The position numbers and the translations under genes were made by a program. 11,074 nt of DNA from Candidatus Methanophagales archaeon (GTDB lineage: Archaea; Halobacteriota; Syntropharchaeia; Alkanophagales; Methanospirareceae): positions 1 through 11,074 of the forward strand of contig JAGGRS010000252.1 in assembly GCA_021159475.1 (NCBI GenBank), written 5' to 3'. The notes under the pieces were generated by a model. The model made no database searches and was not told the origin of the DNA. It worked only from the letters and a program-made list of their open reading frames with translations. Numbering within the stretch: position 1 is the stretch's first letter; each line of letters starts with the position of its first letter. Shown here piece after piece: positions 1-6,384 of the stretch.

Positions 1-96
1 TCTATAACACTGTGATCTGCTATCCCAGACGGTATTAGGGAGTTTAAAATTGCTTCTCACGACTATCGTCCCCTTTTCAAAATCCAGCTTTATCAT
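1..96 (-). CDS. XPB/Rad25-type DNA repair helicase, N-terminal fragment (cut by window edge)
   Basis: Reading the complement from ATG at 96 gives 32 uninterrupted codons to the window edge, beginning MIKLDFEKGTIVVRSN and containing WDSRSQCYR. As I remember it, the start of archaeal XPB (Archaeoglobus type) has the same plan: an aromatic or acidic residue, then GTIVV, a short linker, and FDSRSGTYRA. In XPB this is the damage-recognition-like domain that precedes the SF2 ATPase core. Archaeal XPB unwinds or remodels DNA and usually works with the nuclease Bax1. The helicase motifs lie outside the window, so the call rests on about 30 residues. The gene is divergent from the Nudix/hef pair, with about 110 bp of AT-rich shared upstream DNA. 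A different SF2 helicase with the same N-terminal domain remains possible. Confidence 0.7.
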   Translation of the reverse strand, partial: MIKLDFEKGTIVVRSNFKLPNTVWDSRSQCYR

Positions 97-208
97 ACAA
101 AGTCAAGTTAAATAATAGCAGTCAAACTTTTTATCTTATAATAAGAATCCATAGAGATAGAGGAGAGGGGATTTACGAAACCGCAACTGCGGTTCCCGTC
201 GCATTTAC
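97..208. promoter_or_regulatory. divergent promoter region with hairpin in the Nudix leader
   Basis: This gap separates the divergent XPB-like and Nudix genes. On the plus strand an AT-rich stretch at about 127-143 (TTTTTATCTTATAATAAG) could be a TATA element. A purine-rich AGGAGAGGGG at 161-170 looks like a ribosome binding site but lies 38 bases before the ATG at 209. Between them is a perfect hairpin, AACCGC / GCGGTT at 179-194 with an AACT loop. No in-frame ATG, GTG or TTG occurs between 161 and 209, so the start stays at 209. On the minus strand, ATTATTTAAC around 109-118 could serve the XPB-like gene. Confidence 0.4.
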
Positions 209-799
209 ATGGTAGAAGAGAAGACACTCAGGAGTGAAACGGTATATAGAGGTAGAATCATTCAACTGCGAGTTGATACAGTCTCAGGAGAAGGCACAGA
301 GACAAAGAGGCGTGAGATAGTTGTGCATCCCGGTGCGGCGGCTATCGTGGCGATGACCGATGAGAGCATATTGATGGTGGAGCAGTATCGGAAAGCGGTG
401 GATGCTATGACGCTGGAGATACCCGCGGGCACGATTGAAGCAGGGGAATCACCGGAGGAGTGCGCAGCACGTGAGCTGGTAGAGGAGACGGGTTTCAGGG
501 CTGCGAAGTTGGATAAGCTGATAGAGTTCTTCCCCTCGCCCGGTATCAGTAGCGAGGTGATACACATCTTCAAGGCAGGCGATCTGGAGAGGGTTTCAGA
601 ATCAGAGCCTGAACTTTCGGTTCGGTTTGTCCCCAAAGACAGGATACAGGACATGATAAGTAATGGTGAGCTGAGGGATGGCAAGACGCTCATAGGTGTA
701 TTGATGGCACTGGGACAGCCTCTTTCGTCTTCTATCACCACATTACACTCGTTACTTATTTTATTTACCATTCTTCTTATCTCTTGTTTATATGCATGA
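209..799 (+). CDS. Nudix hydrolase, ADP-ribose pyrophosphatase-like
   Basis: A 196-residue Nudix hydrolase, probably cleaving ADP-ribose or a related nucleoside diphosphate sugar to AMP plus sugar phosphate. The full Nudix box (G-x5-E-x7-RE-x2-EE-x-G-aliphatic/aromatic) runs from G74 to F96, with E80, R88, E89, E92 and E93 all present. It is preceded by the LEIPAG element (69-74) typical of the ADPRase group. P111, 15 residues after the box in SPGISSE, matches the proline used to mark ADP-ribose-specific members. Family homology appears to end near residue 170. The last 26 residues (PLSSSITT then a hydrophobic LLILFTILL run) are encoded by pyrimidine-rich DNA that looks like an intergenic region read through. 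The stop at 797-799 overlaps the hef start at 792. Exact substrate is not provable from sequence. Confidence 0.9.
   Translation: MVEEKTLRSETVYRGRIIQLRVDTVSGEGTETKRREIVVHPGAAAIVAMTDESILMVEQYRKAVDAMTLEIPAGTIEAGESPEECAARELVEETGFRAAKLDKLIEFFPSPGISSEVIHIFKAGDLERVSESEPELSVRFVPKDRIQDMISNGELRDGKTLIGVLMALGQPLSSSITTLHSLLILFTILLISCLYA
755..767 (+). promoter_or_regulatory. possible TATA box for hef
   Basis: The AT-rich CTTATTTTATTTA sits in a pyrimidine-rich tract about 25-37 bases before the hef ATG at 792. That is the usual distance between an archaeal TATA box and a transcription start, so a leaderless hef transcript is possible. It lies inside the Nudix 3' coding tail. No good Shine-Dalgarno precedes 792, which fits leaderless initiation or coupling to the overlapping upstream gene. 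Confidence 0.3.
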
Positions 800-3077
800 G
801 CACAGGCAGAAGTTCATCTCGCACCCGCTATTGAGAGAGGGGCAGATAGAGTGGCGGGAGTATCAAATAGCGATAGCAGAGGTGGCGAAGAGAGAATCCA
901 CGATGGTTGTGCTGCCGACCGGACTGGGTAAGACGACAATAGCACTACTCGTGATACTGGAGCGATTGCCCGTGGGTAAGATTCTCTTCCTCGCACCAAC
1001 GAGACCTCTTGTGGAGCAGCATTCGGCATTCTTAAAATCGGTATTGAAGCTCGACCCCTCGCTTATACAGACATTCACCGGTATGGTACTGCCGGATAGG
1101 CGAGAGAAGCTGTGGAGCGATGCGAAAATTATCGTCTGCACACCACAGATAATAGAGAATGACCTGCTCAGCAACCGTATTACGCTAACTGACGTCTCAT
1201 TACTGATATTCGACGAATGCCACCGCGCAGTGGGTAACTACTCATACGTATTTATAGCGGAGAAGTATGGAGAGCAGGCGAAGCAGCCACTGGTGCTCGG
1301 TATGACCGCGTCACCCGGCAGCGAGAAGGAGAAGATAATGGAGATATGTGCCTCTCTGGGTGTCAAACGAGTGGAGAGCAGGACAGAATACGACCCCGAT
1401 GTAGCACCATACGTATTCAGGAAGGACTTTGAATGGCGTGCTGTGGAGATGCCCGCGGAGCTAAAAGAGCAGCGGAGAATGCTGGAGGACATACTGGAAC
1501 ATAGAATAGCGGAATTACAGAAATTGGGATTCATAAGGCGTAAACAGGGAAGAGGAATGACGAAGACCGAGATACTGGAGCTTAGAAGAGCGATAGAGGC
1601 GCAGTTAGCGAAACAGAAGCATGCAGACCTCTATAAAGCGCTGTCACTCCTGGCGGAAGTGCTGAAGATAAGACATGCGATTGATTTGATTGAGACTGAG
1701 GGGGTATTTGCATTGAAGCGATATTTAGAGCGATTGAGGAACGAGGCACTCTCGAAGGATGGCAGTAAAGCTTCCAAGCGGTTGCTTAAGGATGACAGGT
1801 TCGTGAAGGTGTTGAACCAGATATCATCATACAGAGGCGAGCATCCAAAGCTCGCTGCTTTGATACAGATACTGAAAGAAGAGATACGGGCGAATCCAGA
1901 CCAGAGAATAATTGTATTCACAAATTATAGGGACACCGCAGAGATGATAATAAACGCATTGCAGAACTTGCACAGTGCTGACACTGATATAAGGGCGGTT
2001 AAGTTCGTCGGACAGGCATCAAAGATGGATGACCGCGGATTAAAACAGAAGGAGCAGGTGGAGATTGTGGAAAAATTTAAAAATGGCTACTATAACGTTA
2101 TGGTCGCCACTTCAGTCGCGGAAGAGGGGCTTGATATCCCTGCAACCGATGTTGTGCTCTTCTATGAGCCCATTCCCTCGGCTATAAGGAGTATACAGCG
2201 AAAAGGGCGGACGGCACGTAAGAAGATAGGGAAGGTGATTGTGCTAATAGCAAAAGGAACAAAAGACGAGGCGTATTACTGGCTGAGCAGGAGTAAGGAG
2301 CGGGAGATGCGAAGGAGGATAAGTGAGATGCAGATGATGGACCTGGAAGGTGAGAAGAAGGATAATACAAATACTAAGACACGGCAGGGGGCACAGCAAC
2401 CGCAACAACTCGCACTCACCGACGTGCCGAAGCTGACCATCTTCGCTGATACGAGAGAGACGAAGTCCGGTGTGGTGCGATTTCTGGAGAAAGCGGGTGT
2501 GAATCTTAAATTGAAGAATTTAGAGGTCGGTGATTACGTTGTATCAGATCGGGTCTGTATAGAGCGTAAGACCACCTCGGATTTCCTCGATTCGCTCGTG
2601 AACAAGAAGAGGAACCTGTTAGAGCAGATAAAACGGCTGAATAGCGAGTATGAAAAGCCACTGCTGATCATCGAGGGCGAATCTCTCTACGGACACAGGA
2701 ATGTGCACCCGAATGTGGTGAGGGCGGTGATGGCTTCTATCGCCATTGATTACTCTGTGCCGATATTGCAAACGCGGGATGAAGCAGATACCGCATCCCT
2801 TATTTATATAATAGCGAAACGGGAGCAGATGCCCAATACAAGGACGATAAATCCACATGGCAAGAAGCCCACGGCGTCATTGAAGGAGCAGCAGGAGTAT
2901 TTCATATCCGCACTCTCCAATATCGGTATCGTAACCACAAGAAACCTGTTGAGGCGATTCAAGACGATAGAGCGGGTAGTGACCGCCACGAAGGATGAAT
3001 TGATGGAGGTGGAGCATGTGGGCGAGAAGACAGCGGAGCATATCCGTGAGGTATTGACTGCGGAATACAGGGAGTAG
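792..3077 (+). CDS. hef: Hef: fused SF2 helicase and XPF-family structure-specific nuclease
   Basis: A 761-residue protein, close to the roughly 760 residues of Pyrococcus Hef. Euryarchaeal Hef processes stalled replication forks, unwinding and cutting branched DNA; it is related to eukaryotic FANCM and XPF. The helicase part shows motif I LPTGLGKTT (41-49), motif II DECH (141-144), motif III TAS (172-174) and motif VI QRKGRTAR (469-476). A helical insert typical of Hef/FANCM lies between the RecA lobes at about 220-340. A low-complexity linker rich in K, T and Q (about 520-542) leads to the ERCC4 nuclease domain (about 548-680), whose catalytic GD-x9-ERK-x3-D is intact (G580, D581, E591, R592, K593, D597). 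Tandem helix-hairpin-helix segments close the protein (about 705-758). Both activities therefore look intact. The start overlaps the Nudix stop by 8 bases. Confidence 0.95.
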   Translation: MHEHRQKFISHPLLREGQIEWREYQIAIAEVAKRESTMVVLPTGLGKTTIALLVILERLPVGKILFLAPTRPLVEQHSAFLKSVLKLDPSLIQTFTGMVLPDRREKLWSDAKIIVCTPQIIENDLLSNRITLTDVSLLIFDECHRAVGNYSYVFIAEKYGEQAKQPLVLGMTASPGSEKEKIMEICASLGVKRVESRTEYDPDVAPYVFRKDFEWRAVEMPAELKEQRRMLEDILEHRIAELQKLGFIRRKQGRGMTKTEILELRRAIEAQLAKQKHADLYKALSLLAEVLKIRHAIDLIETEGVFALKRYLERLRNEALSKDGSKASKRLLKDDRFVKVLNQISSYRGEHPKLAALIQILKEEIRANPDQRIIVFTNYRDTAEMIINALQNLHSADTDIRAVKFVGQASKMDDRGLKQKEQVEIVEKFKNGYYNVMVATSVAEEGLDIPATDVVLFYEPIPSAIRSIQRKGRTARKKIGKVIVLIAKGTKDEAYYWLSRSKEREMRRRISEMQMMDLEGEKKDNTNTKTRQGAQQPQQLALTDVPKLTIFADTRETKSGVVRFLEKAGVNLKLKNLEVGDYVVSDRVCIERKTTSDFLDSLVNKKRNLLEQIKRLNSEYEKPLLIIEGESLYGHRNVHPNVVRAVMASIAIDYSVPILQTRDEADTASLIYIIAKREQMPNTRTINPHGKKPTASLKEQQEYFISALSNIGIVTTRNLLRRFKTIERVVTATKDELMEVEHVGEKTAEHIREVLTAEYRE

Positions 3078-3093
3078 GGAGTGGTGACGCCCG

Positions 3094-4026
3094 ATGGAAC
3101 TGAAGCTGAATAAAGCCCTGGACTGCATCGCCGACTTCACCTATAACTTCTTATGGCAGCATAAGGGCACAAAGCTCAATCCCACAGATAGGATTCCCTC
3201 TCAGGTCGGAACCAGCTATACGTATGAGGATATAGTGGAGGCACTGCGGAGGGGTGAGGACGTGCATATAAAGGGTGATGCTGGTAACAGACTTGGCTCG
3301 AGTCTGGGTGTTGACCTCTGCTATTTCGGAGGTAACGGTAAGGAAATAGCCGAAACAGGCTCAATAATAGTGGATGGCGATGTGGGCTCCTATATGGGTA
3401 TGAGCATGGTTTCGGGCGCCATATACGTTAGAGGCGAGATAAAAGAGCCTCTGGGCAATGTGGTAGAGGTAAAATCCGATAAGAGGGGTTATAAAAAGTT
3501 CGTCTCACTCACATGGCTGCTCCATCATCCAGAGGCGAGCCTCCTGGAGCCAAACGAGTATAGAGGGGATGAACTGGTTCTTAAAGATGGTCTCATAAGG
3601 AGTACACTCGCAGCCCGATGTCGTGCCCCTGTTAGAATACGTGTGCATGGTGATACAGGTATAAGCACAGGCATATTGATGCGTAATGGCACGATAGTTG
3701 TGGAAGGTAATGCGGGTATGAACACGGGGGCATTGCTCAATGGTGGTTCTGTGGTGATACTGGGAGATGCAGCGGAATTCACAGGTGTGGAGATGCGCAG
3801 TGGGGTTGTGCTTGTAGCAGGTAAATGCAGAGCCTACGTCGGTGCTAAAATGACCGGTGGACATATTATCTGCCGAATGACAAGACCGGTTCCCCCTGTT
3901 AAGGAGCGAGCACTTACGGGCGAGGATATCGCTCTACTCTCGGACTTCGGAATCTCTGGCATCTTCACGATGAATTATCGAAGGTATGAGTTAAATAAAA
4001 GTATAGAGAATCCCCCACGATTATAA
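3094..4026 (+). CDS. stand-alone GXGXG beta-helix protein (GltB C-terminal / FwdC-like)
   Basis: A 310-residue protein built from repeats of the GXGXG right-handed beta-helix. This fold is found in the C-terminal domain of glutamate synthase large subunit and in formylmethanofuran dehydrogenase subunit C. Repeat cores are visible at 61 (GDAGNRLG), 95 (GDVGSYMG), 114 (GEIKEPLG), 186 (GDTGISTG), 205 (GNAGMNTG), 224 (GDAAEFTG) and 243 (GKCRAYVG). The last four are spaced exactly 19 residues apart. An unusual spacer of about 60 residues (125-180) splits the helix into two halves, and about 55 N-terminal residues precede it. No catalytic site is evident; such domains are usually structural or channel-forming. 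GGTGA at 3083-3087 lies 6 bases before the ATG and fixes the start, 16 bases after hef. No fwd or glt partner genes are nearby, so the function is unassigned. Confidence 0.75.
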   Translation: MELKLNKALDCIADFTYNFLWQHKGTKLNPTDRIPSQVGTSYTYEDIVEALRRGEDVHIKGDAGNRLGSSLGVDLCYFGGNGKEIAETGSIIVDGDVGSYMGMSMVSGAIYVRGEIKEPLGNVVEVKSDKRGYKKFVSLTWLLHHPEASLLEPNEYRGDELVLKDGLIRSTLAARCRAPVRIRVHGDTGISTGILMRNGTIVVEGNAGMNTGALLNGGSVVILGDAAEFTGVEMRSGVVLVAGKCRAYVGAKMTGGHIICRMTRPVPPVKERALTGEDIALLSDFGISGIFTMNYRRYELNKSIENPPRL

Positions 4027-4052
4027 GACCTGAGGATGCAGAAACAAGAAGT

Positions 4053-5201
4053 TTAGCCCCTTCTGTCGGTGTCGAGGTTTGAAGAACCCCCGGAACTTTC
4101 TAAAAAGAAGTGCGAAATCGCGAACATGGCATGTGCCCATACGAGTGGACGAACGGATTTTTGCAGCTCGTTTTCAAATATCTGCTCAGGAATGTAAGGG
4201 CTTTTTAATCGGTTCAGAACCCATTCGTAATATCGCTCAGCCTTCTCCTTATCGCCCCTCATTGCATGATATATAGACATCCAGAAATTGAGCAGGGGCC
4301 ATGCACCCGCACCCTTACATCTCAACTTCCCTTCTCGCATCCACCCGTCATAGGCATCCTTTTCATATCTATGAACGCCACCATTTTCTACTATCTTCAC
4401 CTCTATTGCGTTTACTGTATTCACCATCCGCCGGTCATTCGCACTGCATATCTCAAAAGGATAGACCAGCCCCAGGAGTGATGCATCAACCCCGTAGTCG
4501 TTTAGCTTACCAAAAGTCCGCAAGAAATATTTATGCGATGCATCATATCCTTTATTTATTGCTTCTTCCATTTCTCGCGCACATCTCAGCCATTTCTTGT
4601 TCTTTGGCTCTATCATCGTATCTGCGCATTTAAGTCCTCGCACACATGCCGCTAACGAATAAGTATGATTATCCTCGAGCTCAGGGAACGTGCTCCGCTC
4701 TTCCCATAGGTCGTATGTTGGCACAACAAAATGATTCCTGCTCCAGTATTTACATATCCCATTCGCAGCTTTCTCTATCAGGTCTTTGAACTCAACCGCA
4801 TCTTCTGTCCTTTGTTGATATGCGTAGTGGTGCCATACAGCCCACAATAACGTCCCCGTTTGGTCCGGCTGGAATTGGTCACCTGCTTTCGCACCATTTG
4901 TATGATACTTCTGATAGAAAACGCCATCGCGGTCAAATCCCTCTGCACGCTCCAGACACCACTGGAAGAAATCCTCCTGGATTCCCATACCCAGCCCCAG
5001 CATATCAGCCGCTACACAGATAAATGCGGCATCTCGCACCCAGACGTAGCGATAAGGCGAAACATCTCGGGGATAATATTTTTTATCGCTATTAGCAGCA
5101 ACTATCGCTCCATTCTCCACCGCAGCATCTTTAATTACTCTTTTCGTGCTTTCTATCAAGTCTTCCTTTTTAATCATTCCATCAAAACTGTATAACACCA
5201 T
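4053..5201 (-). CDS. glycoside hydrolase family 15 (glucoamylase-like), catalytic domain only
   Basis: A 382-residue (alpha/alpha)6-barrel GH15 enzyme, expected to release glucose from alpha-glucosides (glucoamylase, or possibly trehalase or glucodextranase). Recognisable signatures are YVWVRDA (52-58), DQTG (113-116), YDLWEE (163-168), which carries the general acid E167 or E168, IPEQ (337-340) with the likely catalytic base E339, and PLVWAHA (352-358). Many prokaryotic GH15 proteins exceed 600 residues because an N-terminal beta-sandwich precedes the barrel; that domain is absent here. No signal peptide is visible, suggesting a cytoplasmic role on stored or endogenous glucan. A second ATG at 5177 (M9) is preceded by GATGGA and is a credible alternative start. 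The gene is convergent with the GXGXG gene (26 bp apart) and divergent from the HAD phosphatase. Substrate specificity is not determinable here. Confidence 0.88.
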   Translation of the reverse strand: MVLYSFDGMIKKEDLIESTKRVIKDAAVENGAIVAANSDKKYYPRDVSPYRYVWVRDAAFICVAADMLGLGMGIQEDFFQWCLERAEGFDRDGVFYQKYHTNGAKAGDQFQPDQTGTLLWAVWHHYAYQQRTEDAVEFKDLIEKAANGICKYWSRNHFVVPTYDLWEERSTFPELEDNHTYSLAACVRGLKCADTMIEPKNKKWLRCAREMEEAINKGYDASHKYFLRTFGKLNDYGVDASLLGLVYPFEICSANDRRMVNTVNAIEVKIVENGGVHRYEKDAYDGWMREGKLRCKGAGAWPLLNFWMSIYHAMRGDKEKAERYYEWVLNRLKSPYIPEQIFENELQKSVRPLVWAHAMFAISHFFLESSGGSSNLDTDRRG

Positions 5202-5282
5202 CGAGATGTATTAATAAACATAAAATGTGATTTAATAAGTCACATAATAAACATATAACACAGGAGGGGACTGTGTAAGCGG
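5202..5282. promoter_or_regulatory. shared divergent promoter of GH15 and HAD genes
   Basis: This 81-bp AT-rich gap holds signals for both directions. For the plus-strand HAD gene, ACATATAA at 5251-5258 is a plausible TATA-type element, and GGAGGGG at 5263-5269 is a Shine-Dalgarno match 13 bases before ATG 5283. For the minus-strand GH15 gene, the complement of about 5211-5226 reads ATTTTATGTTTATTAA, with no Shine-Dalgarno before ATG 5201. That suggests a leaderless or very short leader. The elements are too close to be used independently without interference. Confidence 0.4.
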
Positions 5283-5915
5283 ATGATAGAAGCGGTGCTG
5301 TTCGACCTCGATGGTGTAATAATAAACTCATTTGAGAGCTGGTATCAGGCATTTAATGCGATGTTAAGGAGATACGGGCGAGAAGAGATAAGCAGAGAGG
5401 AATTCAAGGTGAAATGCTGGGGTCCGGACCTGAAGCATAACCTGGACGCATGGAACCTTGATGAGGAAGCCGGGCACTATTGTATAGATAAGCAACTGGA
5501 GCTGGTAGGGCTTATAGAACTGTTCCCTGATGTGAAAGAGGTCCTGAACCGCATAAGGCACGAATACAAATATAAGGTCGGACTGGTAACGAACACGCCG
5601 AAGAAGAACGTTGCCAGGATATTGGAGCACTTTCAGCTCGCCAGGCTCTTCGATGTGGTCATCACCGGCGATGACGTGCACGAAGGCAAGCCAAATGCAG
5701 AGATGGTGATAGAAGCGTGCCGCAGACTGAAAGTGAAGCCTGAGAATGCGATACTCGTGGGTGATACCGAAAGTGACTTCCAGGCGGGCAAATCCGCCGG
5801 TTGCACCGTCATAGGAGTAGGCACAGATGCGAAATCAGGCGTGAACACCGACATAGATATAGATATGCACATAGCGAATCTCAATGAGCTGCTGTCTATC
5901 GCCCTGAACCGATGA
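5283..5915 (+). CDS. HAD-superfamily hydrolase, subfamily IA (phosphoglycolate phosphatase-like)
   Basis: A 210-residue haloacid dehalogenase-type phosphatase with all four motifs. Motif I is DLDGV with nucleophile D8 and acid/base D10. Motif II is LVTNT with T103. Motif III is K136 in GKP. Motif IV is GDTESD with D161 and D165. An alpha-helical C1 cap lies between motifs I and II (about 15-85), placing it near Gph and beta-phosphoglucomutase. The D10 acid/base is compatible with phosphatase or phosphomutase activity. Being divergent from a GH15 glucosidase hints at sugar-phosphate metabolism, but this is only context. The C-terminus carries a run of alternating D and I residues (190-194). 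No upstream in-frame start exists before a GGAGGGG at 5263-5269, so ATG 5283 is well supported. Substrate is unknown. Confidence 0.88.
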   Translation: MIEAVLFDLDGVIINSFESWYQAFNAMLRRYGREEISREEFKVKCWGPDLKHNLDAWNLDEEAGHYCIDKQLELVGLIELFPDVKEVLNRIRHEYKYKVGLVTNTPKKNVARILEHFQLARLFDVVITGDDVHEGKPNAEMVIEACRRLKVKPENAILVGDTESDFQAGKSAGCTVIGVGTDAKSGVNTDIDIDMHIANLNELLSIALNR

Positions 5916-6015
5916 GTAATTGCAAGAGCGAATTTCAAATTACTTAGAGGTTGAATATCCAAAGAAAATATGATCTACTATTTATGTCACGATATAGTTA
6001 AGAATGTCCAATGAA

Positions 6016-6100
6016 GGCACGTTGTATGAGCGTATCTGGCTTCGTTGCTATTTCGCCAAGATTCCCCTTTGGGGAACTTCAGATACGCCCGGAACGTTGT
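6016..6100. repeat. compact inverted-repeat element flanked by near-identical direct repeats
   Basis: GCGTATCTG at 6030-6038 and CAGATACGC at 6080-6088 form a perfect 9-bp inverted repeat with 41 bases between. Nested inside is a second hairpin, TTCCCC / GGGGAA (6062-6067 and 6071-6076, loop TTT). It extends past a bulged A6061 by AAG (6058-6060) pairing with CTT (6077-6079). GGC 6038-6040 may also pair with GCC 6055-6057, giving a three-way-junction shape. The whole is bracketed by GGCACGTTGT (6016-6025) and GGAACGTTGT (6091-6100), identical at 9 of 10 positions. The arrangement resembles a tiny non-autonomous insertion with a target duplication, or a structured RNA. No transposase is present. 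Confidence 0.5.
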
Positions 6101-6146
6101 CCGAAATTGCGGGCGGCGAGTCAGGAAAAGATTGAAATATGACAGA

Positions 6147-6170
6147 CATATATCAATATTAATGAGGTGA
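6147..6170 (+). promoter_or_regulatory. promoter and strong ribosome binding site of the truncated hicB
   Basis: CATATATC at about 6147-6154 is TATA-like. GAGGTGA at 6164-6170 is a near-perfect complement to the archaeal 16S rRNA 3' end, 7 bases before ATG 6178. These are among the clearest start signals in the window, although the gene they serve is broken. Confidence 0.5.
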
Positions 6171-6177
6171 TTGAAAA

Positions 6178-6384
6178 ATGATTATGTTGACGGCAATAAT
6201 TCATAAAGAAGAGGATATGTATGTTGCTGAGTGTCCTGAGATTGGAACCATGAGCCAGGGTAAAACTATAGTTGTATCTTATTTTATCTCCCATTCAACC
6301 CTGATCTTCAGACCGCATTCGGCTGTTGATGAACCAGTGCCAGAACACCCGCTTCTGGCTCATAGCACATGCCATCCGCGATGA
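6178..6384 (+). pseudogene. truncated HicB / UPF0150-family antitoxin
   Basis: The first 31 codons (6178-6270; MLTAIIHKEEDMYVAECPEI, then GTMSQGKTI) match the start of the small HicB/UPF0150 partial RNase H-like fold. That fold normally continues with EEAL and a helix to about 70 or more residues. Here homology stops after GKTI. The following 37 codons (starting VVSYFISH) read through non-homologous DNA and then antisense across the last 77 bp of the RPA-associated gene. The other two frames do not resume the family, so this looks like a deletion or rearrangement rather than a simple frameshift. HicB proteins neutralise HicA mRNA interferases, but no hicA is visible nearby. A retained promoter and Shine-Dalgarno suggest recent decay. 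Expression of a 68-residue chimera cannot be excluded. Confidence 0.72.

Larger units (their letters stand above)
5916..6177. other. 262-bp gap with palindromic element and hicB promoter
   Basis: No confidently coding gene lies here. The middle holds a repeat-flanked inverted-repeat element (6016-6100, listed separately). The right end holds the promoter and ribosome binding site of the truncated hicB gene. A 43-codon reading frame from ATG 6011 to TGA 6142 covers the palindrome; it has no convincing ribosome binding site and no family I recognise. The left part (5916-6010) is AT-rich with nothing recognisable. Confidence 0.6.

Noticed and set aside
262..771. Minus-strand 169-codon open frame over the Nudix gene
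   Set aside because: Antisense to an intact Nudix box; its composition is serine-rich with no recognisable motif.
4027..4052. Terminator between the convergent GXGXG and GH15 genes
   Set aside because: Only 26 bp, with no hairpin and no T-run in either direction.
4266..5195. Several plus-strand open frames within the GH15 gene
   Set aside because: All are antisense to conserved GH15 motifs and rich in His, Pro and Ser, typical of shadow frames.
6016..6100. tRNA gene or CRISPR repeat as explanation of the palindromic element
   Set aside because: No T-arm or anticodon-arm pattern can be drawn, and there is only one pair of direct repeats rather than an array.
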